Source: Clostridiales bacterium
GTDB lineage: Bacteria > Bacillota_A > Clostridia > Oscillospirales > Oscillospiraceae
Assembly: GCA_019410105.1 (NCBI GenBank)
Contig: DXTB01000001.1
Coordinates: 62,001-126,000, forward strand
DNA length: 64,000 bases
Reading direction: 5' to 3'
Both the position numbers and the translations under genes were made by a program. Numbering within the stretch: position 1 is the first letter of the stretch; each line of letters opens with the position of its first letter. Shown here piece after piece: positions 8,694 to 18,089 of the stretch. Below the pieces are notes generated by a model. The model was given only the letters and a program-made list of their open reading frames with translations. It had not been told where the DNA came from and did no database searches.

Positions 8694-8858
8694 TTATATG
8701 TTTCGGGAGAGCGGATCGGCTTCATCGTCTGTGATGAAAAGTTCCTCCGCCTTCTGCTGCGCATCGATCAGCCGGGCCTGGAGCCGGCGCAGGGATTCCT
8801 CCGCATCGGTGATGGCGTTGAAGAGCAACAGATATTCCTTGGAGACCTTCTGCATTTG
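8694..8858 (-). CDS. Small conserved-looking protein of unknown function
   Basis: Fifty-four codons give a 53/54-residue acidic, helix-prone protein beginning MQKVSKEYLLLFNAITDAEE, with heptad-like spacing of Leu, suggesting a short coiled coil. AAAGGATGA precedes the ATG at 8858, and a dedicated terminator follows. I recognise no domain. Upstream (8859-9052) is an AT-rich stretch suited to its promoter. Confidence 0.6.
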   Translation of the reverse strand, partial: QMQKVSKEYLLLFNAITDAEESLRRLQARLIDAQQKAEELFITDDEADPLSRNI

Positions 8859-9052
8859 GTATTCATCCTTTCTAAACCGCCACAAGATCTGGGGACTGCC
8901 CTTATCATACACAAAGGCCGGGCGAAATTCTGTCTGAATCTGTCGAGATACCCAAGGTTTTGCAAAAAATTCAAAAACCAACACAAAATAGCAGGAATTT
9001 CCGAAAAAACGAAAAAAATCCAGGGCCTTTTGCCGGAAAAAATGGAAATGGC

Positions 9053-9084
9053 AAAAAAGCGGTCCGCGTCAGGCGCGAACCGCT
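9053..9084 (-). terminator. Terminator of the DUF1538/PII-like operon
   Basis: Minus-strand stem AGCGGTTCGCG / CGCGGACCGCT (9058-9068 with 9074-9084) followed by six T (9053-9058 as A on the plus strand). Confidence 0.8.
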
Positions 9085-9096
9085 CCGGAATTCAAG

Positions 9097-9768
9097 TCAG
9101 GTTTCGGGCTGCTCCAGCTCCCGCAGGCCGGCGATGTCACCCACCGGCAGGGAGAACACTAGGGACTGAGCGGCGCTCTGGATGCCCGCCTTGGCCATGA
9201 TGGCCTTCATAATGGGCTTCTTCGCCTCGCTCCGGGCCAGGATGAAGACCATCTCCTGCTCCGACGCGATGGACACGCCGAAAAACTTCCGCACCAGGTC
9301 TGTGCCGGTGCCCTTGGCGTGGATCACCGTGCCGCCGGTGGCGCCTGCCTCCCGGGCGGCGTCCATCACCAGGTCGGTGGACCCCTGGTTGGCAATGACC
9401 ACGATCAGATCGTGGGCAATCTCCCGTTCCATAGCAGTTTCTCCCTCCTGTTCATGCAGCAGATATTCCTTGGCGGTGGATCCGCCGATGCTGTTCACCG
9501 GCACAGTCATCAAAACGCCCTGGCCGGGCACATCCAGCCACAGGTCACGGGCCGCCTGGCGCACCAGCCGGGGGGACCGGGGGGACACGCAGAACAGCAC
9601 GGCCTTCTCCGTGGCCTCCAGGCCCAGAAAGTCCAGCACCTCCGTGGTGGCGGTGCCCTGACCCAGGGCTGTCAGCACCAGCGAGATCCCGTGGGTCCGG
9701 AACCAGGCGGCGAACTGCTCTGCCCGGCTGCGGTCAGTGATGGTGATGAACAAATCGACGCCCTGCAT
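9097..9768 (-). CDS. Tandem P-II-like regulatory protein linked to DUF1538
   Basis: A 223-residue protein with two consecutive ferredoxin-like halves that resemble nitrogen-regulatory PII proteins. The first carries the HGISLVLTALGQGTAT stretch; the second carries AGATGGTVIHAKGTGT, the PII-type T-loop/B-loop region, followed by EQEMVFILARSE. The ATG at 9768 follows AAAGAGGAGAG; upstream in-frame codons overlapping the neighbour lack a site. It lies 38 bases after the DUF1538 gene and presumably reports on or controls that membrane protein, as PII proteins control AmtB. The ligand is unknown. Confidence 0.75.
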   Translation of the reverse strand: MQGVDLFITITDRSRAEQFAAWFRTHGISLVLTALGQGTATTEVLDFLGLEATEKAVLFCVSPRSPRLVRQAARDLWLDVPGQGVLMTVPVNSIGGSTAKEYLLHEQEGETAMEREIAHDLIVVIANQGSTDLVMDAAREAGATGGTVIHAKGTGTDLVRKFFGVSIASEQEMVFILARSEAKKPIMKAIMAKAGIQSAAQSLVFSLPVGDIAGLRELEQPET

Positions 9769-9806
9769 GGCGGTCTCTCCTCTCTTTACGATGTCGGACG
9801 GACTGC

Positions 9807-11360
9807 TCACAGCTCGATGATCTCCTCGTCCACCGGGGCGGGAGGCGTCTCCTGAGCGGCTCTCTTCATCTTGAGCTGATACAAAAGGCCCAGCATCTGG
9901 ATGGTCAGCAGCGGCGTCATAGCCACCATAGCCACCACGCCGAAGGCGTCCGTCACCACATTGCCGCCCAAGGCCTCGCAGGCGCCCTGAGCAAAGGGCA
10001 GCAAAAAGGTGGCCGTCATAGGCCCGGAGGCCACGCCGCCGGAGTCAAAGGCAATGGCAGTGAAGATCTTGGGGACGAAAAAGGACATGACGATGGCGGC
10101 CAGATACCCCGGCACCACCAGCCAGAAAATGGAAATCCCGGTCATCACCCGCATCATGGCCAGACCGATGGAAACCGCCACGCCGATGGAGAGGCTGGTG
10201 CTCATGGCCTTGCCGGGAATGGCGCCGGAGGTGATCTCCTCCACCTGCTTGTTCAGAACATGGACCGCAGGCTCCGCCTGGACGATGAACCAGCCCATCA
10301 GCATTCCGATGGGAATCAGGATCCAGTTGAAGGACAGGCCAGCGATCTGGCGGCTGAGGTAGCTGGCCGCCGGCATGAAGCCCACGTTGGCGCCCGTAAG
10401 AAACAGGACCAAACCCACATAAGTATACAGGATGCCGATGACAATTTTCAATACTTTTTTCTTCTTTAATTTCAGGGAAACCGCCTGAAAAACGGCGAAG
10501 AACAGTGCGATGGGGGCCAGACACACCGCCACCTCGCTGAGATACGCCGGAAGTTCCACCTGAAACAGGTGCCACAGAGCCCGGCTGTCTGTCACGGAGG
10601 GGATTTCCACCGGGGTGTAGACGCCCGCGCCCGGGTAGATCAGGGCCAGCACCATCACCGCCAGGATGGGGCCGACAGAACAGAGAGCCACCAGGCCGAA
10701 GCTGTCCTGGGCGGCATTCTCGTCGCTGCGGATGGAGGCCACGCCCACGCCCAGGGCCATGATAAAGGGCACGGTCATGGGACCCGTGGTGACACCGCCG
10801 GAGTCGAAGGCGATGGCCAGGAAGTCCTCCGGTACAAAGAGGGCCAGCGCAAACACGAGGATGTAGAACACGATCAGCATCCGGTTCAGGGGAATGCGGA
10901 ACAGGATGCGCAGCATGGCGATCACCAGAAAAACGCCCACGCCCACGGCCACAGCGCCCACCAGCGTGGCGTTGGGCACGCCGGGCACCTGCTGGGCCAG
11001 CACCTGAAGATCCGGCTCCGACACGGTGACAATGACGCCGATCAGAAAGCCGACAGCCGCCACAACCCAGAGCTTTCTGGAGCGGGTCATGGCGGCGCCC
11101 ACCCGTTCTCCGATGGGGGTCATGGCGGTGTCAGCGCCCAGGGAAAACAGGCCGATGCCCAGAATCACCATCACCGCGCCGATCAGAAAGGCCAGCAGCG
11201 TCTCGGTGGGGATGGGCGCAACAGTAAAGCTGAGGATCAGCACGATCACCGTAATGGGGACCACGGAGGCCAGGGCTTCCCGGAGCTTTTCCCAGAGGAT
11301 GGTTTTATTCCGCCCCAATCGTTCCTGCCATTGCTCTCGTCTCTTCCACGGCAATCTCAT
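9807..11360 (-). CDS. DUF1538-family integral membrane protein
   Basis: A 517-residue, polytopic membrane protein made of two homologous halves. Each half contains the motif AIAFDSGGV followed by S/TGPMT (near residues 185 and 438), with many hydrophobic helices, so an inverted or direct duplication like that of transporters is likely. ATG at 11360 follows GGAGAGGTG; an ATG at 11378 has no site. The AT-rich upstream region contains TATAAT on the minus strand at 11397-11402. Partnered with a PII-like protein. The transported substrate is not known to me. Confidence 0.82.
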   Translation of the reverse strand: MRLPWKRREQWQERLGRNKTILWEKLREALASVVPITVIVLILSFTVAPIPTETLLAFLIGAVMVILGIGLFSLGADTAMTPIGERVGAAMTRSRKLWVVAAVGFLIGVIVTVSEPDLQVLAQQVPGVPNATLVGAVAVGVGVFLVIAMLRILFRIPLNRMLIVFYILVFALALFVPEDFLAIAFDSGGVTTGPMTVPFIMALGVGVASIRSDENAAQDSFGLVALCSVGPILAVMVLALIYPGAGVYTPVEIPSVTDSRALWHLFQVELPAYLSEVAVCLAPIALFFAVFQAVSLKLKKKKVLKIVIGILYTYVGLVLFLTGANVGFMPAASYLSRQIAGLSFNWILIPIGMLMGWFIVQAEPAVHVLNKQVEEITSGAIPGKAMSTSLSIGVAVSIGLAMMRVMTGISIFWLVVPGYLAAIVMSFFVPKIFTAIAFDSGGVASGPMTATFLLPFAQGACEALGGNVVTDAFGVVAMVAMTPLLTIQMLGLLYQLKMKRAAQETPPAPVDEEIIEL

Positions 11361-11533
11361 CACCTCTCCAAAATTCATACAATTTATATAGATATGATTA
11401 TAATAACATAAATAGGCCGCCCACAGTGACGAAAAAGTAGAAATTTACAAAATCTTTATAAGCGGAGCGGTGATTCCCTTTTTTCCCGAACTGTGCTATG
11501 CTGTACCATATCACCTTCACAGGAGTGCGCAGG

Positions 11534-12310
11534 ATGAAGAAGAGTCCTTACGACAGAGAGCGGTTTTTTGAAAAATACAGCCAGATGGACCGCTCCCGCC
11601 TGGGACTGGCGGGCGCCGGGGAGTGGGAGTCCTTGGAGCCCCTGCTGCCGGACTTCGCCGGGAAGAGAGTGCTGGATCTGGGCTGCGGCTACGGCTGGCA
11701 CTGCATCTATGCGGCGGAACACGGCGCGGCGTCTGTCACCGGCGTGGACCTGTCGGAGAAAATGCTGGCCGTGGCCCGGGAAAAGACCACGGCTCCGCAG
11801 GTGACCTATATCCGGGGGGATATGGCGGAGACCCCATTCCCGCCGGAGAGCTTTGACGTGGTCCTCAGTTCCCTGGCCATCCACTGTCTGCCTTCCTTTA
11901 CAGACTTTTTGGAGCGGGTGCGGCAGTGCCTGTCACCCGGCGGCGACTTTGTCTTCTCTGTGGAGCACCCCATTTTCACTGCTGCCGGTCCCCAGGAGTG
12001 GTACTACGGCCCGGACGGCACCCCCCTCCACTTCCCTGTGGACCGGTATTTCGAGGAGGGACGGCGCACCGCCCGCTTTCTGGGGGAGGATGTGACCAAG
12101 TACCACCGCACCCTCACCACCTATCTGGACGGCCTGCTTACCGGCGGATTCCAGCTGCTGCGGGTGGTGGAGCCTCAGCCGCCGGCGCGGATGCTGGGCC
12201 AGCCGGGAATGCGGGACGAGCTCCGCCGCCCCATGATGCTGCTGGTCTCCGCCCGGAAGCGGACGGCGTGGCCGCACGGAAAACCGGGGCGGCGCGACGG
12301 CCCCGGATGA
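11534..12310 (+). CDS. Class I SAM-dependent methyltransferase
   Basis: A 258-residue methyltransferase with motif I VLDLGCGYGWHCIYAA near residue 57, the acidic motif II VTGVDLSEKML, motif III region IRGDMAETPFP, and post-motif FDVVLSSLAIHCL. Starts at ATG 11534 after AGGAGTG. This is the Methyltransf_11/25 type that acts on small molecules; the substrate is unknown. It is followed by the patatin gene at 46 bases on the same strand. Confidence 0.88.
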   Translation: MKKSPYDRERFFEKYSQMDRSRLGLAGAGEWESLEPLLPDFAGKRVLDLGCGYGWHCIYAAEHGAASVTGVDLSEKMLAVAREKTTAPQVTYIRGDMAETPFPPESFDVVLSSLAIHCLPSFTDFLERVRQCLSPGGDFVFSVEHPIFTAAGPQEWYYGPDGTPLHFPVDRYFEEGRRTARFLGEDVTKYHRTLTTYLDGLLTGGFQLLRVVEPQPPARMLGQPGMRDELRRPMMLLVSARKRTAWPHGKPGRRDGPG

Positions 12311-12356
12311 AAAACTGCTGGAAGATCATGAATACACAGAAAGGAAGGACTGCTCC

Positions 12357-13241
12357 ATGAAAACAGGTCTGGTGCTGGAGGGCGGCGCGCTGCGGACGAT
12401 CTTCTCCTCCGGCGTGTGCGACGCTTTTTTGAACGAGAAACTGCCCATGCCGGACTACACCATCGGCGTCTCGGCCGGGATTACCTACGGCGTCAGCTAC
12501 CTCTCCCGGCAGAAGCGGCGGAATCTCCAGCTGCTGATGCACTACGCCAATGACCGGCGGTACATGGGCTGGGGGAATTTCTTTGATCCCCGGAATCGCA
12601 GCTACTTCGGGCTGAAGTTCGCCTACGACACCATCCCCAACGAGCTGGTGCCCTTTGATTACGACACCTTCGAGGCGTATCCCGGTCAGGTGGAGGCGGT
12701 GGTCACCAACCTGCAGACCGGCCGGGCCGAGTACCGGGAGGTCCCCCGGCGGGACGCCAGCTTCCTCCTGCTCCAGGCCACATGCGCCATGCCCGTGCTG
12801 TTCCAGCCCATCCGGCTGGATGACGGCGCCCCCTATCTGGACGGGGGCTGCTCCGACGCCATTCCCTGGAAGCGGGCGCTGGCGGTGGGCTGCGACCGGG
12901 TGGTGGTTGTCCTGACCCGGGAGCGGAGCTATCGGAAGGAGCCGGAGCAGCTGATGCCCCTGTTCCGGCGGGTGTACCGCAAATACCCCGTCTTTCTGGA
13001 AGGCCTGCGGACCCGGGCGGAGCGCTATAACCAATGCCGGGAGGAGCTGTTTGCTCTGGAGCAGGAGGGCCGGGTGTTGGTGATCGCGCCGGCGAACACC
13101 CGGGGCTTCTCCCGCACGGAGCGGGACCGGCAGAAGATCCTGGCCCTGTGGCAGGACGGCTTCTTCGCCGGCCGCCGGGCTGCGGAGGCGGTGCGGGACT
13201 TCTGGACGCGGGAGACACCTTCCGCTGGGACACCGGAATAG
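12357..13241 (+). CDS. Patatin-like phospholipase (RssA/YjjU type)
   Basis: A 294-residue patatin-family lipid acyl hydrolase. It has the glycine-rich oxyanion block LVLEGGALRTIFSSG at the N-terminus, nucleophile elbow GVSAG (catalytic Ser near residue 39), and the DGG dyad in YLDGGCSDAIP near residue 162. It lacks a signal peptide, so it acts in the cytosol or on the inner membrane face. RBS GAAAGGAAGG precedes the ATG. Confidence 0.88.
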   Translation: MKTGLVLEGGALRTIFSSGVCDAFLNEKLPMPDYTIGVSAGITYGVSYLSRQKRRNLQLLMHYANDRRYMGWGNFFDPRNRSYFGLKFAYDTIPNELVPFDYDTFEAYPGQVEAVVTNLQTGRAEYREVPRRDASFLLLQATCAMPVLFQPIRLDDGAPYLDGGCSDAIPWKRALAVGCDRVVVVLTRERSYRKEPEQLMPLFRRVYRKYPVFLEGLRTRAERYNQCREELFALEQEGRVLVIAPANTRGFSRTERDRQKILALWQDGFFAGRRAAEAVRDFWTRETPSAGTPE

Positions 13242-13247
13242 CAGCAG

Positions 13248-13282
13248 ACCGCCGCCCATCTTTCAGTGGGCGGCGGTTTCCT
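13248..13282 (+). terminator. Terminator after the patatin gene
   Basis: ACCGCCGCCCA (13248-13258) pairs with TGGGCGGCGGT (13267-13277), then TTCCT. Confidence 0.75.
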
Positions 13283-13374
13283 CTTGGCGGAAGTGGTTTT
13301 GCACAAGAAATCCGTACTGCTTTTTGCGTTTTACCATATTTTTACGCAAATTTTACAAAATCTTAGAAATCCTC

Positions 13375-13403
13375 TTTCCAGCGTGCCGCTTTGCATATAT
13401 AAT
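13375..13403 (+). promoter_or_regulatory. Promoter of the Na/Pi cotransporter gene
   Basis: TTTCCA (13375-13380), 17-bp spacer, TATAAT (13398-13403), in an AT-rich patch 79 bases before the start codon. Confidence 0.6.
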
Positions 13404-13481
13404 GTTGGAGCGCAGTATACATGACAGAATCGGACCGGCCGTGCCAGACGGTCTGGAATACTGGGAAAGGAAAGCGCAGTT

Positions 13482-15230
13482 ATGGACATTTTCTCCGTCT
13501 TTACCCTCTGCGGCGGCCTGGCGTTCTTCTTGTACGGCATGACCGTCATGTCCAAGAGCCTGGAAAAGATGGCCGGCGGCAAGCTGGAGCGGATGCTCAA
13601 GCGCATGACCTCCAGCCCCTTCAAGAGCTTGCTGCTGGGGGCGGGCATCACCATCGCCATCCAGTCCTCCTCCGCCATGACGGTGATGCTGGTGGGCCTG
13701 GTGAACTCCGGCGTCATGGAGTTGAGACAGACCATCGGCATCATCATGGGCTCCAACATCGGCACCACCCTGACGGCGTGGATTCTGTCTCTCACCGGCA
13801 TCGAGAGTGAGAACGTCTTTGTGAACCTGCTGAAGCCGGAGAACTTCTCTCCCCTGATCGCTCTGGCGGGTATCCTGCTGATCATGGGCTCCAAGCGCCA
13901 GCGGCGCCGGGACGTGGGGCGCATCATGATGGGCTTTGCCATTTTGATGTACGGCATGGAGCTGATGAGCGGCGCCGTCAGCCCTCTGGCGGAGATGCCC
14001 CAGTTTGCCGGGCTGCTCACCGCCTTTGAAAATCCCCTGCTGGGTGTGTTGGTGGGCGCAGTGTTCACCGGGATTATCCAGTCATCCGCTGCCTCTGTCG
14101 CCATTCTGCAGGCCCTGGCCATGACCGGCTCCATCACCTACGGCATGGCCATCCCCATCATTATGGGGCAGAACATCGGCACCTGCGTCACCGCCCTCAT
14201 CAGCTCCATCGGCGTCAACCGCAACGCCAAGCGAGTGGCGGTGGTCCACATCTCCTTCAACGTCATCGGCACCGCCGTGTGCCTGATCCTCTTCTACGGC
14301 GGCGACATGATCCTCCACTTCACCTTCCTGAATCAGGCCGTGGGGGCCGTGGGCATCGCCTTCTGCCACACCGCCTTTAACGTGTTCACCACGATCCTGC
14401 TCCTGCCCTTCTCCCGCCAGCTGGAAAAGCTGGCGCGGAGACTGGTGCGGACCGAGGACACCCGCGAGAGCTTCGCCTTCCTGGATCCCCTGCTGCTGCG
14501 GACCCCCGGCGCGGCAGTCAGCGAAAGCGTCGCCATGGCAGGCCGCATGGGACAAGCCGCCCGGGAGAACATCTGCCTGGCGACGGACCAGCTCTCCCAG
14601 TACAGCCGGGAGCGGGAGACCCAGATCCTGCAGAACGAGGACAAGCTGGACATTTACGAGGACCGGCTCAGCAGCTACCTGGTGGAGATCTCCCAGCACG
14701 GGCTGTCCATGCAGGATATGCGCACAGTTTCCCGCTTGCTCCACGCCATCGGGGACTTCGAGCGGATCGGCGACCATGCCGTGAACATCCAGGAGTCCGC
14801 CCAGGAGCTCCACGACAAGGAGATCCGGTTCTCTGACAGCGCCCGGGAAGAGCTGCAGGTGCTGCTCTCCGCGCTGGATGACATCCTGGACCTGACCATC
14901 CGCAGCTTCCAGGCAGCGGACGTGGAGACCGCCCGCCGGGTGGAACCCCTGGAGGAGACCATCGACCAGCTGATTGAGGAGATCCGAAGCCGCCATATCC
15001 AGCGGCTCCAGGCGGGCCAGTGCACCATCCAGCTGGGCTTTGTGCTCAGCGACCTGCTGACCAACATCGAGCGGGCGTCCGATCACTGCTCCAACATCGC
15101 CGTCAGCGTCATTGAGGAGTGCTCCGGCGGCCCCGGCCGCCACGCCTATCTGCAGGAGGTGAAGGCCGGCGGCGCCTTCGGCGAGGACCTGCGGCGCGAC
15201 CGGAAGAAATACCATCTCCCCGAGGCATGA
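13482..15230 (+). CDS. Na+/phosphate cotransporter with C-terminal PhoU domain
   Basis: A 582-residue NptA/YjbB-type symporter. Two homologous Na/Pi repeats carry the QSS signatures: QSSSAMTVMLVGLVNSG with GSNIGTTLTAW, and QSSAASVAILQALAMTG with GQNIGTCVTAL. About 220 C-terminal residues form a PhoU-like helical bundle (repeat GDFERIGDHAVNI and NIERASDHCSNI, typical metal-binding blocks). It imports or exports phosphate across the cytoplasmic membrane. Starts at ATG after GGAAAGGAAAG. Confidence 0.92.
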   Translation: MDIFSVFTLCGGLAFFLYGMTVMSKSLEKMAGGKLERMLKRMTSSPFKSLLLGAGITIAIQSSSAMTVMLVGLVNSGVMELRQTIGIIMGSNIGTTLTAWILSLTGIESENVFVNLLKPENFSPLIALAGILLIMGSKRQRRRDVGRIMMGFAILMYGMELMSGAVSPLAEMPQFAGLLTAFENPLLGVLVGAVFTGIIQSSAASVAILQALAMTGSITYGMAIPIIMGQNIGTCVTALISSIGVNRNAKRVAVVHISFNVIGTAVCLILFYGGDMILHFTFLNQAVGAVGIAFCHTAFNVFTTILLLPFSRQLEKLARRLVRTEDTRESFAFLDPLLLRTPGAAVSESVAMAGRMGQAARENICLATDQLSQYSRERETQILQNEDKLDIYEDRLSSYLVEISQHGLSMQDMRTVSRLLHAIGDFERIGDHAVNIQESAQELHDKEIRFSDSAREELQVLLSALDDILDLTIRSFQAADVETARRVEPLEETIDQLIEEIRSRHIQRLQAGQCTIQLGFVLSDLLTNIERASDHCSNIAVSVIEECSGGPGRHAYLQEVKAGGAFGEDLRRDRKKYHLPEA

Positions 15231-15240
15231 CGGAAAGCGG

Positions 15241-15278
15241 ACAGGCTCTGTGTCTACCAGACGCAGGGCCTGTTTTTT
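15241..15278 (+). terminator. Terminator after the Na/Pi cotransporter
   Basis: ACAGGCTCTGTGTCT pairs with AGACGCAGGGCCTGT (15241-15273, one G-U), followed by six T. Confidence 0.75.
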
Positions 15279-15349
15279 ATCATTCAGGTATAGCCGTCCC
15301 CTGTCGGAGGGAAAATACCCCTATCTCACCGAAAACAGGAGGAATCCGT

Positions 15350-15961
15350 ATGTCTGTGGATCTGAAGAACAGCGAGACCCTGAAAAACCTCATGCGGGCC
15401 TTTGCGGGCGAAAGCCAGGCCCGGAACCGCTACACCTTTGCCGCCTCCGTCTGCCGCCAGCAGAAGCTGCATGTGGTGGAGGCGGTGTTCCGCTTCACTG
15501 CGGACCAGGAGAAGGAGCACGCGGAGATTTTTTACAACCACATGAAAGAGCTGGCGGGCCAGACCGTGGCCATCGACGGCACCTATCCCGTGGACCTGAC
15601 GAACGATGTGAAGGAGCTGCTCCGCAAGGCGCAGCACAACGAGTATGAGGAGCACGACCCGGTATACAAGACCTTCGGCGACGTGGCCCAGCAGGAGGGC
15701 TTTTCCGCTGTGGCGGCTTCCTTCCACAAGATCGCAGAGATCGAGCGGGCCCATGGCAACCGCTTCGGCAGGCTGGCGGATCTGCTGGAACAGGGAAAGC
15801 TGTTTGTCTCCGATGTCCAGTGCGCCTGGATGTGCCTGAACTGCGGTTATATCTTTGAGGGGACGGCAGCCCCCAAGGTCTGCCCTGTGTGCCAGCACGA
15901 CCAGGGCTTTTTCGTGCGGCTGGAGATGGCACCCTTCGGGGACGCGGTGCTGAAAAAGTGA
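15350..15961 (+). CDS. Rubrerythrin
   Basis: A 203-residue rubrerythrin, the NADH-linked peroxidase that protects anaerobes from hydrogen peroxide. The ferritin-like four-helix domain supplies diiron ligands (Glu21 in FAGESQARNRY, the EKEH cluster at 54-57, Glu residues near 99-101 and 130-132 with following His). The C-terminal rubredoxin domain binds one iron through Cys162, Cys165, Cys178 and Cys181. Start after AGGAGGAAT. Expected to be monocistronic. Confidence 0.95.
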   Translation: MSVDLKNSETLKNLMRAFAGESQARNRYTFAASVCRQQKLHVVEAVFRFTADQEKEHAEIFYNHMKELAGQTVAIDGTYPVDLTNDVKELLRKAQHNEYEEHDPVYKTFGDVAQQEGFSAVAASFHKIAEIERAHGNRFGRLADLLEQGKLFVSDVQCAWMCLNCGYIFEGTAAPKVCPVCQHDQGFFVRLEMAPFGDAVLKK

Positions 15962-16294
15962 ATCAGGCTCCCAAGGCGGGGAGGCCGGAAAAGCGGCCTC
16001 CCCGCCCTCTTGCGGTCGGATCTGAATATTCACTCTTTTATTCATCTGCAATATACATCGATGCTGGAAATATTCACAAATTTTCGGCTGTTTTTCCGGG
16101 ATTGAACCGGATAAAATAGAGCACTCCACCAACAGGGGCAAATAAATATTCATTTTTGCACGAAAATCTATTGACAAGAGGGAGGGAACGTGATAAGGTA
16201 AGGCATGTTCCGGCGGGAGGTGCTTCCTCCCTTGGAAATTCAGAGAAAACCGCCCCGCGACCGCGGGAGCATGAAAAAGGGAGATTGCGATACC
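15962..16294 (+). other. Intergenic region: hairpin, AT-rich tract and ABC operon promoter
   Basis: The stretch begins with a GC hairpin (15975-15987 with 15995-16006) that likely ends the rubrerythrin transcript. It continues with about 140 AT-rich bases and contains a promoter, TTGACA (16171-16176), 17 bp, TAAGGT (16194-16199), driving the amino-acid transporter. No gene is visible. Confidence 0.65.
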
Positions 16295-17218
16295 ATGAAG
16301 AAGTTTCTTGCATTGATTCTGACGCTGGCCATGGCGCTGTCCGTCACGGCCTGCGGCGGCAGCGACGACACTGCGGATGACACCGCCGACGGCGAGGGCT
16401 CCGGCACGGAGGAGACTGCGGATTACGCCTCCATGACTGACGACGAGCTGAAGGCCGCCATCACCACTGTGGAGGGCGGGAAGCTCACCGTCGCCACCAG
16501 CCCGGACTTCGCCCCCTATGAGTTCTACGCCATTGATGAGAACGGCGATCCCCAGCTGGCTGGCTTTGATATGGACCTGGCCCAGTATATCGCCGACTAC
16601 CTGGGGCTGTCCCTGGAGATCGTTCCCATGGACTTTGACGGCACCATCATGGAGCTGCAGAACGGCAACGTGGACTTGGGCATGGCCGGGTACTCCCCCG
16701 ATCCCAAGCGTGCCGACAGCATGGACTTCTCTGACATTTACATCACCGGCGGCCAGTCCTTTGTGTGCGTGGAGTCCAACAAAGACCTGTTCACCTCTTT
16801 GGAGGATGCCAACAATGCCGACTATCAGATCGGCGCTCAGGTGGGCTCCATCCAGGCGGATCTGGCGCATGAGAACACCCCGGACGCTGATATCATCGAG
16901 CTCGCTAAGGTGCCCGATATCATCGCCGAGCTGGTGACCGGCAAGCTGGACGGCGCCTTTATCGAGACCATGGTGGCCGAGAGCTATGCCACCCAGTATC
17001 CCGAGCTGTGTCTGGTGCTGGAGGTCCCCTATGACGCCGAAGGCTCTGTGGTGGGCGTCACCAAGGGCAACGCCGCCCTGCTGGAGGGTGTGAACCGTGC
17101 CATCGCCGCCGCCAAGGAGGATGGCTCCTTCGATCAGTATGTGCTTACGGCCAACGAGCTGGCTTCTGGCGACATCATCGAGGGCCTGGTGGACGAAAAC
17201 GGCGAGGCCGTTCAGTAA
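16295..17218 (+). CDS. Polar amino-acid ABC transporter substrate-binding lipoprotein
   Basis: A 307-residue family 3 solute-binding protein. The N-terminus is a lipoprotein signal peptide (KKFLALILTLAMALS) with lipobox VTAC, so Cys21 is lipidated and the protein is tethered outside the membrane. The mature domain shows LTVATSPDFAPYEFYA, GFDMDLAQYIADYLG and MDFDGTIMELQNGNVDL, typical of HisJ/GlnH/TcyA binding proteins. The ATG at 16295 was chosen because it starts the signal peptide. First gene of a three-gene transporter operon. Confidence 0.93.
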   Translation: MKKFLALILTLAMALSVTACGGSDDTADDTADGEGSGTEETADYASMTDDELKAAITTVEGGKLTVATSPDFAPYEFYAIDENGDPQLAGFDMDLAQYIADYLGLSLEIVPMDFDGTIMELQNGNVDLGMAGYSPDPKRADSMDFSDIYITGGQSFVCVESNKDLFTSLEDANNADYQIGAQVGSIQADLAHENTPDADIIELAKVPDIIAELVTGKLDGAFIETMVAESYATQYPELCLVLEVPYDAEGSVVGVTKGNAALLEGVNRAIAAAKEDGSFDQYVLTANELASGDIIEGLVDENGEAVQ

Positions 17219-17232
17219 GCTTGTAAAACTTT

Positions 17233-17266
17233 CAATTCCTCCCTGCGGCTGCGCAGGGAGGAATTG
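17233..17266 (+). repeat. Intercistronic hairpin between binding protein and permease genes
   Basis: CAATTCCTCCCTGCG (17233-17247) pairs perfectly with CGCAGGGAGGAATTG (17252-17266). There is no T-run, so partial termination or mRNA 3'-end protection that raises binding-protein levels is more likely than full termination. Confidence 0.65.
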
Positions 17267-17312
17267 GCCGCTTTCTCATATATTTTGGTAAAGATAGAAG
17301 GAGGAACCGCCC

Positions 17313-18089
17313 GTGTTTACAGCCGCCGGTTTCGAAAGAACTTGGGAGTACATAGACCTTTTCAAAGAGGGCCTGATTTGTACCGTCTCCCTCTCCCTGC
17401 TGACCGTGATTTTCGGTTTTGTCCTGGCACTGCTCCTGGCCATCATGCGGCTGTCCAATGTGCGGCCGTTTCGCTTTCTGGGTCTGACCAAGGACGGCCA
17501 TCTCCGGGAACAGGGCGTGCTGATGGTCCTCAGCAGATTTAACCCCCTCAGCTTCATCGCCACGGTTTACGTGGAAGTCTTCCGTGCCACCCCTATGCTA
17601 GTTCAGCTTTTCATGATCTATTATGTGGTGTTCGGAGATATTGATCTGCCCTCTTTCAAGATCTTTGGAACCATTCGCTTTGAACGGTTCCTCCCGGGCG
17701 TGATTGCCCTGTCCCTGAACTCCGGGGCCTATCTTTCCGAGATCATCCGCTCCGGTATCCAGTCCATCGACGGCGGTCAGACGGAGGCGGCACGGTCCCT
17801 GGGACTCAGCCAGGTGCAGAACATGCGATTCGTGATTCTGCCGCAGGCTATCAAGAATATCCTGCCTGCCATCGCCAACGAGTTCGTCACCATTATCAAG
17901 GAGTCTTCTATCTGCTATACCATCGGCGTTCAGGAGATCATGTACGCGGTTTCCTCCATCAAAGGTGCGACCTACCGCATTGCGGAACCGCTTGTGGTGG
18001 CCGCCTGTGTCTACTTCTGCCTGACGTTCCCCACCAGCAAGATCATCGCTTACTTCGAAAGGAGAATGAGCCGTGGCGACCGGAGATAA
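17313..18089 (+). CDS. Polar amino-acid ABC transporter permease
   Basis: A 258-residue HisM/GlnP-family permease with five predicted membrane segments. The N-terminal block [20 protein letters not shown] and the cytoplasmic EAA loop, read as [23 protein letters not shown], which contacts the ATPase, are clear. Starts at GTG after GAAGGAGGA and overlaps the ATPase gene by 17 bases. Confidence 0.93.
   Translation: MFTAAGFERTWEYIDLFKEGLICTVSLSLLTVIFGFVLALLLAIMRLSNVRPFRFLGLTKDGHLREQGVLMVLSRFNPLSFIATVYVEVFRATPMLVQLFMIYYVVFGDIDLPSFKIFGTIRFERFLPGVIALSLNSGAYLSEIIRSGIQSIDGGQTEAARSLGLSQVQNMRFVILPQAIKNILPAIANEFVTIIKESSICYTIGVQEIMYAVSSIKGATYRIAEPLVVAACVYFCLTFPTSKIIAYFERRMSRGDRR

Noticed and set aside
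7530..9200. 556-codon plus-strand open frame across GNAT, nfo and the small protein
   Set aside because: It overlaps nfo and GNAT entirely, has no start signal, and its residues read as frame-shifted antisense.
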